A DNA stretch of 64,000 bases. Origin: Massospora cicadina. Taxonomy: Eukaryota > Entomophthoromycota > Entomophthoromycetes > Entomophthorales > Entomophthoraceae. The stretch is taken from NCBI GenBank assembly GCA_022478985.1, contig JAKSZP010009249.1:124001-188000 (forward strand), given 5' to 3'. The notes beneath the pieces were generated by a model that worked only from the letters and a program-made list of their open reading frames with translations, was not told the origin of the DNA and did not search any database. Of this stretch, positions 43,119 through 54,706 are shown in pieces; the first letter of the stretch is position 1, and every line of letters starts with the position of its first letter. A program made the translations under genes and the position numbers.

Positions 43119-46100
43119 GTCCCCATGGCAGCACCCTGGCCCTGCAATCCATCAACGCAAATGGGTTGCGGGACTTTAAGCGGAGAGCCCGCCTCCTCCA
43201 AAACTTCAGGTCAGCACAAATTGACATCGCTGCTGTCCAGGAGCCCCATATCCTCCCCCACGAACAATCTGCATGGAATGAACAGTTTGGAGGCAACTCC
43301 TTCTGGACAAACCATGCCGCCCTTATTGTTTTGAATCCCCGGGTTAAAACCCATTCTTTTTCACAATATCTAGGTGGCCGCCTCATACTGGCCAAACTCA
43401 CCACTCCTGACTTCTCCTTCTTCGCTGCAAGCATCTACCTGCCTAATGCAGGTCAGGAGCAAAATCGGCTCTTGGAAGAGCTCCTCCAACTCAATCTCCC
43501 ACGGAATACAGTCCTCTTGGGAGATTTCAACACAACCATAGGTCGCGTCCGTGATTCTTACCCCCTGCAGCAAAGGAACGCCCTGGATCAAGTCGCCTCC
43601 AGGATTTCCTTCGCCTGAGTGGCTTTATAGATGCGCTTCCACCCTCCGCGTCTGGACTAGGTTGCATGACTAGGATCCAGTAAATGGAGGAGCTTTCCAG
43701 TCAGAGTCACGCATAGATATGGCACTGATTGGCCCCCTGCTAATTGGCCGCATCTCCTCTCCCATCTCTCGTGACAACCATCTGAGTGATCACAGGTCAC
43801 TCACCGTTGTCCTCACCACCACACTTAGACCGTCGCGTAGGTTCTGGCCTAGGGTTGCCCCAGCTCTTCTCAACAACCCCTTCACTAAGGAGAAGCTGTC
43901 TATGACCATCCGGGAGACTCTCACCTCCCCCCACCCCACCTGCTTGACCACAAGGCTAGATGGGCGGTGACCAAGGAGGGTATTACCCGCGTTGCTTACA
44001 ACTGTGCCAAAGCCCAGATGACTGCAGCTCGCGCCAGAGTCAAAAGGGCGGAAGCCAGAATCAGACATTTGAAGCAAAACTGCCAGCCTTCGCCCTCTCC
44101 CAGATGGTTGGAAGACTGGGAAGCGGCGCAGGAAGCACTCCGCTTGGAGCTCACACTGAAGGAAGAACGGGCAGCTAACTTTACAACATCTCGTTACTAT
44201 GCTCAATGGGGACGCCCCAGCCGCTTCTTCTTTCAGAAACAGAAAGACCGGTCAACAGCGCAGGATATTACTGCACTGAAGATTGGCACTACAACCACTT
44301 CAGATAAGGAGGAAATCACGCAGGAACTACACCGCTTCTACTCCAGCCTCTTCCATGCCACCCAGGTGGACCCATCGGACATCCAAGACTTCCTGTGGCG
44401 GGCTCCAGAGCCGCCCATTGACCCACGGGCTGATGAGGCTCTACTGGCGCCTATTTCCATCCAGGAGGTGATGAAAACCCTTCTGAAATCCCCACGGCTA
44501 AAGCCTCAGGCCCAGATGGAATACCCTTCGAGTTGTACCTTCTGGAACCTGCAGTGATAGCCAGAACCCTCCGCGACCTCTTCGCTGCACTCTTGGTGAT
44601 GGCGAGGTCCTCCCCGACTCCAGAGGCTCAATCACGACCCTCATTCACAAGAAGTCAGACGTGAGAACCTGGCGAACTGGCGCCCCATAGCGTTGATCAA
44701 CACAGACCACAAGCTCTTCACGAAGCTTCTGGCAACCGCATCACCAAATGGGTGTCACCTCGCCTCTCCCCATCCCAGCACGGTTTTATTCCGGGGAGGT
44801 CGTTATGGGAAAACTATAATGACCTTCACGTGACTTTGACTGCTAACTCTCATAAGGTGAATGGCTTTGTGGCTCTCCTGGATATGGAGAAAGCATATGA
44901 TCGAGTAGCCTGGAAGTATATTGATGCTTCCCTGGCCCGCTTCCATCTCCCACCCTCAGATAGGCGCTGGATATCAGCGCTCTATGACCAGCTCCACACC
45001 AGAGTCCTGGCGCCAATGGGTTTTACAGTGGCAGTACCATTTGGACAAGGTCTCCGGCAAGGGGACCCCCTGAGCCCTATCCTTTTTAACATCACCCTTG
45101 ACCCCCTCTTGGCCTCCTTACAGGACAAGCTAACAGGGATTCTGGTCCCAGGTAAAGCCCCCACACGCACCATGGCATTCGCAGATGACACTGCCATTGC
45201 ATTTGGCTGCCCTGGGGATGTTGCCCTCGCTGCTTTGACCATTGAGAGGTACACCAAGGCGTCCAACGCCATGGTCAACGCCTCCAAGACAACAGTTGTA
45301 CAGGTCGGCTCCCCCACCTTCCCCCCACCATTTGGTATTGAACCTGAGCGCGGTACTTTCCGTCACCTGGGCGTTCTCACCAACCAACAAGGAGTTGCGC
45401 TAAAAGACAATGAGGACTTGCTCCTCGCAGCAGTTAACTCCAGGATTGCCAGCTGGAACCGGCGGCACATCACCCCCAGGGTTGAGCTCTTATGGCCAAT
45501 GTGTTCCTCCTCTCCAAAGTCTGGTTCCTAAAAACGTCTGCCCATTCACAGATGGCTTTATACGCTGCTCATTGTACTCCTCCGCTGATGGATCTGGGGC
45601 TCAAAACATCCACCAATGGCCCTCTCAACCATTGCCTAACCCTGCAATGAAGGGGGCCTAGGGCTTCTGGACACGCGATCCCACGCCACCATAATCTTCC
45701 TGAAGTTCCTATGGCCGATTGTCTGCTGGGACGCGACCTTCATGCCCCAATGGGCGCCCGCCCTCCGCCAGTCAGTGTCAACAGCTCTGGGTCTTCCTAG
45801 AGCATCTCTGACCTCATTAGGGGTTGGCTCACAAACCACCCAGGCCATCGCTTAAAACCATCCTCATCCCCCTACTGGAACCAGGCTCTCCTTGCCCTGA
45901 AACGAGTAGGCGCGCGGATCCACCATGCCTTCCCATACAGAAGGGAAGGCCCTGGCCTTAGCCCCCGTCGCCATGCAATTGTGCACAATGGACAAGTTGT
46001 CACAACTCGCCTCAACCCCCAAGATCGTCCTCCCATCCGCCCAAGACTCCTTGAGCTCCTCCCTCCCTCCGTGAGATTTGACCTTAAGGAATTGTGGAAG

Positions 46101-46651
46101 GACGTCTATCACCCCATCCTGTCAGCAAAGGTGTCCAACACCTTATGGAGGGTGCTCCACTGTTCATACAGGAAAGGGGACTGGACTGGCCCTACCTTCC
46201 GCACCAAAGCTGCCCCCTCTGTGTGGAGCCTATTGACTCCCACCTCCATCGTTTTTTAACCTGTCCAGGTGTCGCCGCATTTTGGCCAAAGGCCCGCGCG
46301 ATCCTCCATGCTCAGCCCTGGTCTGGACACCCTGTGCAAGACCTCATGTTTGAGCAGACATTGCCTGGTTGCCACCGACCCCTCCAAGTCCTCGCCTATG
46401 CCACAGCCATCTGGACCATCCATAACTCCTTCCTTCGTGCTGCCTTTGACCAGCAGGTGTGGACCCTTCCACACATGATCACCCACTTTCAGGTACAATT
46501 TGAGATGGCCCTGAAGGTCTGCACTATGTCGCCAACCCTCCCCCGCTCAGTTGTCACTGCAGCACGGCTCTGGCGCGCAAACTCCCCTCCATTTCTCGAT
46601 GCCTCTTCCCTCCCCTTCCCTCGCCTCAGGCTCTTAGGAGCCCAGGCGTAA
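43115..46651 (+). pseudogene. LINE-C ORF2, endonuclease-reverse transcriptase
   Basis: The ATG at 43115 overlaps the ORF1 stop (ATGA). The endonuclease frame 43115-43618 has INANGLRDF, AVQEPH, ASIYLPN and LLGDFNTT; the SDHRSL motif follows in the frame at 43719. RT: SGPDGIPFELY (about 44493-44527), GFIPGRS, motif A LLDMEKAYDRV, motif B GLRQGDPLSPILFN, FADD with Asp codons 45184-45189, and NASKTTVVQVG. These lie mostly in the frame 44752-45531. The C-terminal frame 46094-46651 has a knuckle CX2CX8HX4C (CPLC, H, C). Frameshifts lie near 43600, 44530-44750, 45530 and 46100. It is inactive but less decayed than the LINE-B copies. Confidence 0.85.
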
Positions 46652-46707
46652 TTCAATAAACATTGATGAATCCCCCCTCAGTTGGGACCATCTAATACTA
46701 AGTAAAC

Positions 46708-46721
46708 AAAGACAAGGTTTG
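46708..46721. repeat. LINE-C target-site duplication, 3' side
   Basis: AAAGACAAGGTTTG, the partner of 40257-40270. AT-rich background DNA resumes after it. Confidence 0.75.
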
Positions 46722-46919
46722 TACAAGAAAATTCTTATATGATATGGGTATTGTGGAACACTATATGCACAAATGAGAGAATTATTTAATATTTTATATA
46801 ACTTTAAACCTCCCATAGATAATAAGAGAGCATAGTCACAATATCTGTAAGCTTGAGGTCAAAAGAATGTGGCAAAATTTGTAAATAGATGAAAGTGTCC
46901 TTATCAGCAATAAGCTAAC

Positions 46920-46938
46920 TTAAATTTTGTGGTAGTAA
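46920..46938. repeat. LINE-A3 target-site duplication, 5' side
   Basis: TTAAATTTTGTGGTAGTAA, identical over 19 bp to 52212-52230. Confidence 0.92.
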
Positions 46939-47031
46939 AACTTTTCTTTCTCGTTGCAAACACTTTTGCAACCTATTCAATTCAAGACTAAATCTAGTTT
47001 GATAATCTCATAGAGAGATTAGTCTGCGCCC

Positions 47032-48441
47032 ATGTCTGGGAGCAGTTGGGCAAGCAAGGCAAGAGGAGCAGGCGGATGGCCCGCGGCCTCTAACGTTCAA
47101 AAACGCCCCGGAGAATCTGGCGGAATAGAAAAAAATCTAAAAAAACTGGCGGTCACAATTTCCCTAGAGATACTCGCGTGGCAAGCACGATGCAACCAGT
47201 ACATTAACACGCCACACTCCCAGCCACTTTTGTCAGTGGAATTCGGAGTCCATGTGTATCTGGACATCCAAAAAATGGCCTTATGGGAAAAATTTTGTGA
47301 ATATGTACACAAAATTTTCCTGACCGCAGTGTACGTTGCACCTCACTCCATGTCATGCGGTTGGCTGGACCTAGGTTTCAAAAGCAAAATAGCAGCAGAT
47401 GAGGCTGCAGCTTTGCGCATAGTGGTCAACCTCCCCGAAGGGCAATGGGTCGTCAAAACCAAATGCACCAGATGGACAAAATCAAACAAATTTCCTCACG
47501 TTTGACTTTTTGCCCACTACGGTAAAACGTGACATTTTGGAGCAACACCTGAAAGATGGTCTCGCCATATATGGCGAAATACAACCTTTTGAAATGCAAC
47601 GTTTCACGCTGATGCCACACCTGTGCACCGGCAAAGCCATCGCAGTTCTGACCCCAACTGAGGAGATCACGAAGGACCTAACCCAGATCCCGCACTCCAC
47701 CTTTATTGACATCGCAGGCATACCACCCACCCATTCCGGGTAACTGTGGACAGCGCGCCCCCCATTTGCACCCACTGTGATGCATTCAGCCATAAGGCGC
47801 ATGAATGCCCCATCAAGGAGGGCGTCACATCCCAAGAACACCCCTCAGCGGCCATGGCCAGCGGAGAGGCGCACTACAAACCAACTGCAAGCACCAAGGA
47901 GGCTTTCCCGTGGGGAGCACAAGGCTGCTACCTATTGATAAAGCCCATCTCCCCGCAGGAGCGGAAGAAGGCCAAGCAGGCTATAGGGCCACGGCCAAGG
48001 AAGTGGCCAAGGCCACTACCACCATCCCACACTCACAATGCCAGGAGGACATGGAGACCTTCGCGGTGGAAGCGATGTGGGAATCCATCACCCAATCAGA
48101 TTGGGAGGCCCATGCTGAGTGGGCCACTCAAACTGAGGATCCGATGGGAGAATTAATCTCACCCAATCGCTGCACCCAAGCTCCAGTCAAAACTGACTTG
48201 GGACCTATCCCAAACAAAAAAAAATTTTTCCCCGCTCAACGGTGCACCGAACTTATCTGCACCGCAAAAAATTCATCCAACATTGGGAAAACAAAAAGTG
48301 AAGGCCAAAGCCAACGCGACTCTTTCTGCAAAAATTAACAAAAACCCCAATAGCGTTGCTGCTAACACCTGCACTGCTGTGAAAGCCCGTGGGGACCTGG
48401 AAGAGGCTGGTGGGCCCAGGGACCCACCCCCTCACACCTAA
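47032..48441 (+). pseudogene. LINE-A3 ORF1, CCHC RNA-binding protein
   Basis: The ATG at 47032 opens 157 residues with the family N-terminus. Small deletions near 47490 (AAACAAATTTCC against AAACCAAATTTTCC in A1) shift the frame; 47510-47743 and 47746-48156 continue it. The knuckle at about 47767-47810 reads CTHCDAFSHKAHEC. The Gly before the zinc-binding His is Ser, but all four ligands remain. The stop TAA is at 48439-48441, 6 bp before the ORF2 ATG. It is nearly intact apart from two or three indels. Confidence 0.85.
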
Positions 48442-48447
48442 GGTGCA

Positions 48448-51400
48448 ATGGGGGAAACCTTCACTCTAGGGATGCTGAATATGGCCAGACTCAAGGCATC
48501 CCCATCCCGGGCTAGGAAACTGAGTTTTTTACAAAACAATTTACCTGTGGATATCCTGTCCATCCAGGAGTCTCACTGTCCATGAGGTTCCGAGGAAGCT
48601 TGGAAAACAATGCTTTTACCATCCCTATCCTTTTGGTTGAAGCACTGTGGGGTGCTAATTTGGAAAAATAATATTTTCAAATTCACATCCTCAGAAACAT
48701 TCCTAAATGGCTGAGTGCTCGTTATCACCTTCTCATGGGCTGATGTTGCGCACACAATCATCAACATCTACGCCCCAAACAGTGCACACGAGCGTCAGGA
48801 ATTTTTCTCGTCGGTCAAATCCCTCCCACTACCCCCAATTTTTTCCTAGTTGGTGACATGAACTGTTGGCTAACCTCACCAACGGACCGGTGGCTGCCCT
48901 CACCCCACGCCCCACAGGGTCACGTAGAACTATGCATTCTAAAAGCCACCCTTGGGTTAATGGATTTGCTGCCACGACATGCCCCACTGCTCGAAAACAT
49001 GATGTGTCCCCACGTCCACAACGGCCAATTAAGGTCCATGACCCGCATTGACCTTATTCTAACACCGGCAAAATTCCAACCCCACATCTCCCACTTCAAA
49101 ACAACAAAAATGGAATTCTCCGACCACTGACTGGTCTTGATAAACATACCACTTACCTGTCACAGTTGCAAAGGCCCCACATTGGTGCAAAATCTGCCCC
49201 CCGAGCTCGCGTCGCCAGGATTTTCTATGTGAGTGGAAGAATCAACTTTGGCAAAATTGTTTGTTGCACCATTTTGTGTGGACCCCATTTCCACATGAGC
49301 AACTTTCAAAGAGGACACCATCCGCCACTATCGCCATCTCTCCTCCAGATGCTCACGAGCCACATTGGCAGTTATCTTGCATGCGCTGGCAGAATTGGCC
49401 TACTTGGAGTCCAACATTCCAGCCACAGGATACAGCCCTGCATGGGGCCGGAAGTGGGTGGAGGCAGCCGCCCACCTCAATGCACTAGAAAGGCAACACA
49501 AACATCAGGTGTGTTCAATACAGGGCCACATGCATCACTAAAGGCGACAAGTGCACCGCATACTTCTTTAAAAAAACTTTTGCACCACGCCAGAGCGTGG
49601 CCTGCACACAGGTAGAAAGATCGGATAATTCCATTGTGGACACACCGGCCGAAGTGGCAAATGAAATGCAAAGATATTACTCAGAGTTATACTGAGCCAA
49701 ACCAAATCAGCCAGCCAAAATGTCAGTTTTTCTCGACTGAGCTCATATCTGCACCATTTTCCCATACCCAGAAATAATGAATTTAATTACTCCAAACGAA
49801 TTATGGACAGCCATTCGCGGTGCGCCAAACTGAAAATGCCCAGGTCCAGATGGCATTCCATATGAGTTCTACAAAAAATATTTCAAATATATATCCCCAC
49901 TGCTGCTAGCCTCACTCAACCAAAGCCTGTTGGAAATGCACCTCCTACCAGGAGGACATGAGGCCTTTACTGTCACACTCTTCAAGAAAGGGGATAAGCT
50001 TGACTTAAGCCAACTGGTGCCCCATTCTCTAACAAACACAGACACCAAAATTTTAACAGAAATCATGGCTAACCATTTTGGGACTGTAGCATCTGCCACC
50101 ATCTCCCCAGAACAATTTGGTTTCATCCCCAGAAGGTCAACTTGGGATAACGTGCACTCTGTGGCTAATGTGTGTCAGTCCACAGCCTCTGGGGCACTTG
50201 TATTCTTGGACCAACAAAAGGCCTATGATAGAGTAAACTGGGAATACCTTAGGGCCTGCCTCCATCAATTCCGCCTACCCCCCCCCCGCTTCATAAACCG
50301 GGTGTCGCTGCTCACAGAATCTGTGACAATGGCAGTGCGTGGCCCAGGCTTCCTAATGGAAGTAGTCCGCCCTCAAAGGGGCCTGCGACAAGGGGACCCT
50401 CTCATCCCACTCTTATACAACTTGCGCCTTGACCCACTACTGCGAAATGTGAATGCCCACCTCACTGGGGTCCATGTGCCAGGCCAAACCCCAGTCAAGA
50501 TGATGGCATTTGCAGATGATTGCGTGGTGGGGGTGTCTAATAACAAAGATGCACGCGCGCTTGAAGCCCTCATCCAGGAATATTCCCAGGTAAGCAACGC
50601 GACACTGAACGCCTCCAAAACCAAAATCATCCTCCTTGGTCAGTTTCAGAACTGCTGGGCCCCAGCAAGTAGTTCCCAACCTGGCCCATCTGCTCGCCCA
50701 CGTCCACGCCTTACTAACTCAACACACACCGCTCCACTGGTGCTCCCCTTCATGCCACGTCCTACTGTAGGACCGGTGCGCCATCTGGGCATGTGGATGG
50801 AGGCAGGCGGATATGCGTCAGCTCTAATGGAGTGCCATATACTGGACAACGTGACGAAGCGAATTGCTTCTCTCAGAGCCCACCCTACTACCATCACTGG
50901 CAGAGTTGTTCTTGCTAACTCTATGCTCCTATCCAAAGTCTGGTTCAGAGCCCACGCCATCCCCTTCTCCCCAAGCTTCTTCAAATCCCTGTATGCTTTG
51001 CTGCAAGGATGGTTTTGGTCAGGCCGCCCTCCACCAGTACGGCTAGAGGTCATGTTTGGCCCTCATTATCAAGGTGGCATGGACCTGCTTGACTTCAAAG
51101 CTCATGCTGTCATGATCCTGGGCACCTGGATCGCGGCCGTCACCGCTCCTACACTCCCATCCCAACACTGGTCCCGCGCGGCCCACTCCAACTTCTCCCG
51201 AGCCTTGGGCCTCAATAATCCATCAAACCCCCACTCCCTGATGAAATACCTCGCATCACACACATCGGCCACAGGTCCTCATGGGACTAAAACCCACTAC
51301 TAACGAATCCTACTCTCCATGCGAAGTGCAGAGTGGAGAATTTGTATTAGTGGACATACAACCTGAAGAGGCCGCCCCTCTCCTCAGTTCACACAAGAGG

Positions 51401-52155
51401 TACAGGGGCTACCCATCCATGATGGCGTGATCCCCATTTGACCCCAAGTCCTAACCAGGGTGGACTACCTGGACATGATGGACATCCCTTATTCCACTGA
51501 GACCCAAAAGACTATCTGGAAATACGCACACCATCCTCTGTTGCAGCCTCAAGTCCGCTCCCATGTGTGGCGCTGCCTGAGGTGGGTGTATCATACAACT
51601 GAGCGCTCTAACGCTTTACACTCATCCTTTATCATTTGTGGACAGTATGGAACGCTGTTCCACCACCTGGAGAAGTGTCCTACCTCTAAATTGATATGGC
51701 GCAAAGTCCAACATCTGCTAGGCCAGGATCAAACGCATCTCTTCAGTCTGTCAAGAGATTTGGTTGCTTTATCAATGGCCTCCCCCCTTCCACCCTTCCT
51801 CCGTGCTCTGGTGGTTGCAATCGCCATTTGGACTATCCACACAATTGTCTTGGATGCCATCGCTGGCTCCATCCCCACCCTCCCAGAAGCTGTCCACAGA
51901 TTCCGGCTTCATTTGGTGGACCACTTTCAAGCATGGATGTTTGGATATCTCCCACCGCGTCGCTGACAGCTGGTCTCCTCATGGTTCCCAGTCTGGTTCA
52001 TCAAATCAGACCCCTTCCTCCACACGTGCTCAATAGTGGCTACGGCCCCTTCACACGTTCCTTCCCCCTCCCCATAAGTGGCGTTACCGCTGGCAACAAG
52101 AGATAGCATCGCTTCTCTGGGGTGCCCCCCCTGGTACTAAGTTTATCTTTCCTGA
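48448..52155 (+). pseudogene. LINE-A3 ORF2, endonuclease-reverse transcriptase
   Basis: The ATG is at 48448-48450. The endonuclease carries TGA stops at about 48583, 48712-48714 and 49128-49130, each opposite a CGA in A1. The RT sits in a 457-residue frame (49930-51303). It has FLDQQKAYDRV, RGLRQGDPLIPLLYN (Ser of the usual DPLSP changed to Ile), FADD with Asp codons 50515-50520, and NASKTKIILLG. The C-terminal frame starts at 51460. There the first knuckle Cys reads Phe-Ile-Ile-Cys rather than CVVC, so one zinc ligand is lost (about 51626-51640). More TGA stops lie at about 51364 and 51438. Confidence 0.88.
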
Positions 52156-52198
52156 GTCATATTCGGAAAGTGTCCATCCCATGGTTGGCCTTCCCCAC

Positions 52199-52211
52199 AA
52201 TAAATTTAAAT
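52199..52211 (+). terminator. LINE-A3 3' end: AATAAA and TTTAAA tail
   Basis: AATAAA at 52199-52204 followed by TTTAAAT units. The last bases are ambiguous with the start of the TSD (TTAAATTTT), which is itself similar to the tail. Confidence 0.55.
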
Positions 52212-52230
52212 TTAAATTTTGTGGTAGTAA
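52212..52230. repeat. LINE-A3 target-site duplication, 3' side
   Basis: TTAAATTTTGTGGTAGTAA, a perfect partner of 46920-46938. Confidence 0.92.
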
Positions 52231-54124
52231 TTCCTATTGTAAAGCTAGGACTCTATTTTTTTTAAAATATATGTTGAGTATGCATAAGTAAACTACTGGT
52301 TTAAAAATTACCACAATATGAAATTCACAGATAAGCATCAGATGCTAGCTTGCCTAGACCATCATTGCCAAATTGGTCCTCTTGATCATGGGTGCTGATG
52401 AAAGGGATTTATCAGCTTACATTATCCCTTCTATCTGTCCACATGGTGCATTTTCTTGCAAACTGGAGGGTCTTATTATTGCTTATATTGGACTTTTCTT
52501 CATGGCTCCAAGAGTGTCCAACCATGTTGAAGCCTAGGAATTATACATAATGGAGCTATTTCAGAGTGCACTGGAACTTTCTCAATCTCTTCAGAGAACA
52601 GGAAGGTTAAGTTTAACCTTCACCAATAAATTCTCTGTATTTGCCGTTATTAACACCAAATAAAAAACAGCAATAAAGACAGATCTGTAAGAAGAGATTA
52701 TTGTGCTGATATGAATATAAAAATATAGACTGTACTTAGGGATTCAGGGTGTATGAAGTGGGAATTTATTATTATCAAATAATTTTTTCTGATAAGACAA
52801 TTATTTATTTAGACTAGGTTTCAGAGACAGCGTGGTTACCCCTTAATATTCTGAGCTCTTTTGAGCTTCTTGTGTAAAATATATTTTAGATCTCTGGCCT
52901 GCTTGAGAATGCGTGGCTTCTGCTCTGAGTTCAACAATGGCTATTGCTATTCTTGTGACCCTTGTGTCTCTTATGGCTGCAAAATATATCAGTCATCTCA
53001 ATTGATGGAGTTTGTAAATTATTCTGCTTCCCATTTCATAAATATTTGCATCGTTCAGCTTTGTACAAATGGAGAAACTCTTTTTTGAGTTGGATTTTAT
53101 AATTCCTTTATCAAGGATAAACCCAAAGGTATAAAAGGGTTCTATTGAGGCATTGTCTGTGATGTCATGCGCATAGACCTCTGGACCAGTATTTGTTTTT
53201 GAACATCCCCTGACATCATGATGGATTTATGTTGTATTTTTTGGTGGTCAGGGGGTATTTAACAGTTTCTAGCATCAGGGAATTTAGACTATATGAAACC
53301 TCTAAAAGGGGCTTCAGAATATTACAAAATACTTTTATTGCTGGCCTAGTAGCTGAGATTCAATTGTTTTTTTGACCAGCTAGATTGTTAGTACAACTAT
53401 TAATAATATTTCAATGGGTTTTTTTGATAGTTTTTAACATAGGCAAAATAATACCCTATAGTTGAGACTTTCAAAGCATTACCCTACATAGATAATACCT
53501 AGGAAAGATTTCAAGTGTTACAGGTGAGCTCAGTTATAGGTGATGTGGGTGGTATTACCATTGATGTGTCAAGATTAACACAGGGCGTCATATCCTGGAG
53601 CAGGTTATTAAACACCCAAATGCAAGGCACTGTATCAATAAGCGTCCTTAGATAACATAAGGGAAACTCTTTTTTATTGTAAATAAGCTATTAAAAAACT
53701 TCAAGAAAGAAGCTCACTGTAGTTTAAAAACTTACAACGACTTAAAGCTTCACAAGGGGTAGTCTTCTTCTAGTGGTAGATATTACCACCAGCTAACGTT
53801 GAAACAGATCCTACTCACAATGATTAATTTTTATTATGTACTCTTTTCATCCCAAATTTCCATTAGTGCAAATATTTGACAGTGTAAACCTACTAAGGAA
53901 TTTTGGAGCAATCATATAATGTGGAGATACAGGGCCGCTAATGCTTTAATTTGGGATAATATATATATTTACATTAGCTAGTCTATTAATGTTTAAACTC
54001 TGGAAGAAAGGCTGAAAAGAATAATGGTTTCTTAACTAATGATATTTTTTATGCCAGTATAGGTCAACAAAAAGCTAAAAATAAATTAAGATGACAGATA
54101 CAAAAACCAGTGGTGCAGGCAAAG
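52231..54124. other. AT-rich region without recognisable genes
   Basis: About 1.9 kb of AT-rich DNA. The longest open stretch (52861-53088, plus, 75 codons, Cys-rich) has no resemblance I can name and no codon bias that sets it apart. Part may belong to the downstream end of Gy-3, whose left LTR I could not locate. Confidence 0.45.
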
Positions 54125-54137
54125 TAATCAGAATATT
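54125..54137. repeat. LINE-B3 target-site duplication, 3' side
   Basis: TAATCAGAATATT, identical to 54694-54706. Confidence 0.88.
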
Positions 54138-54693
54138 TTATTTAACCGAGGTAATCTGACCAGGGGACAGACATTACCGAATATATGTGAAACTAAGAGA
54201 ATAACTAAGAAATATAAAAATTGGGCACCCCAGGGTACTCAAGTTATCCCTGTTGCCAGCGGGACTGCCAGGTATGGGGGGGTTGGTGCATTACTCTGAG
54301 GGGGTTTCCCCTGCTATGGAGCAGGTGTGAAGGAAAGGGTCTGTGTGGAGGAACCAGAGTGGGAACCATGATTCTATGAGCGCTTTTTGTCTTGGTCTCA
54401 TATATCCATAGAGCCAGGCTTGGAAGTGCTCTAGTAAGTGGACATGGAATCTGTTAATAATCCCATTAATGGTTGGGACCATGCCCTTCAATGCATCTAA
54501 TGCAATTGTATGTATTGTCCACATTGCAATGGGTATTATTAGGGAGCGGAGTGTAGATGGGATTGGTGACTCAATCTGGAGCGCGAAGCTACTCTTTGAT
54601 ATCGAGAATTCCTGTTTGTTTTGAATCTTGAGCAGGCGTGCGACTCTCTGCCATATAGCTTTGGTTGGGGGGCATGTTTCTAGGCGGTGATAT
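54138..54693 (-). mobile_element. LINE-B3, short 5'-truncated copy (3' end of ORF2)
   Basis: A 556-bp minus-strand fragment almost identical to the 3' end of LINE-B2 (about 23479-24040). It has a perfect 13-bp TSD on both sides, so it inserted in this truncated form. It encodes the last part of ORF2: a frame at 54524-54291 with MWTIHTIALDALKGMVP and LEHFQAWLYGYMRPRQ. It starts just inside the C-terminal knuckle, whose last Cys (LETCP) is present at about 54668-54685; B2 has Tyr there. The 3' end reads GGTTAAATAAA before the TSD. Confidence 0.92.
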
Positions 54694-54706
54694 TAATCAG
54701 AATATT
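54694..54706. repeat. LINE-B3 target-site duplication, 5' side
   Basis: TAATCAGAATATT, the partner of 54125-54137. Confidence 0.88.

Larger units (their letters stand above)
40271..46707 (+). mobile_element. LINE-C, full-length GC-rich non-LTR retrotransposon
   Basis: A 6.4-kb plus-strand LINE starting AAAACTTCTCTTTCTGCTAAG, the same 5' terminus as LINE-A. It holds a ~95-bp 5'UTR, ORF1 (40366-43118), ORF2 (43115-46651) and a short 3'UTR with AATAAA near 46656. ORF1 and ORF2 are of the LINE-A type but strongly diverged in sequence. Much higher GC and CpG content than the surrounding AT-rich DNA is visible. There is no TTTAAA tail; the 3' end is ...TAATACTAAGTAAAC before the TSD. Confidence 0.88.
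46939..52211 (+). mobile_element. LINE-A3, full-length non-LTR retrotransposon
   Basis: A 5.27-kb full-length LINE-A with 5' terminus AACTTTTCTTTCTCGTTGC, ORF1, ORF2, AATAAA (52199-52204) and a TTTAAATTTAAATT tail that merges with the TSD. The perfect 19-bp TSD makes it the youngest LINE-A insertion here by that criterion, and it lies in AT-rich background. Even so, many codons that are CGA in A1 or A4 are TGA here, so ORF2 is broken. Confidence 0.93.

Noticed and set aside
52861..53088. 75-codon Cys-rich open frame as a small host gene
   Set aside because: It lies in AT-rich DNA, has no recognised family and no supporting signals, and is within chance length.
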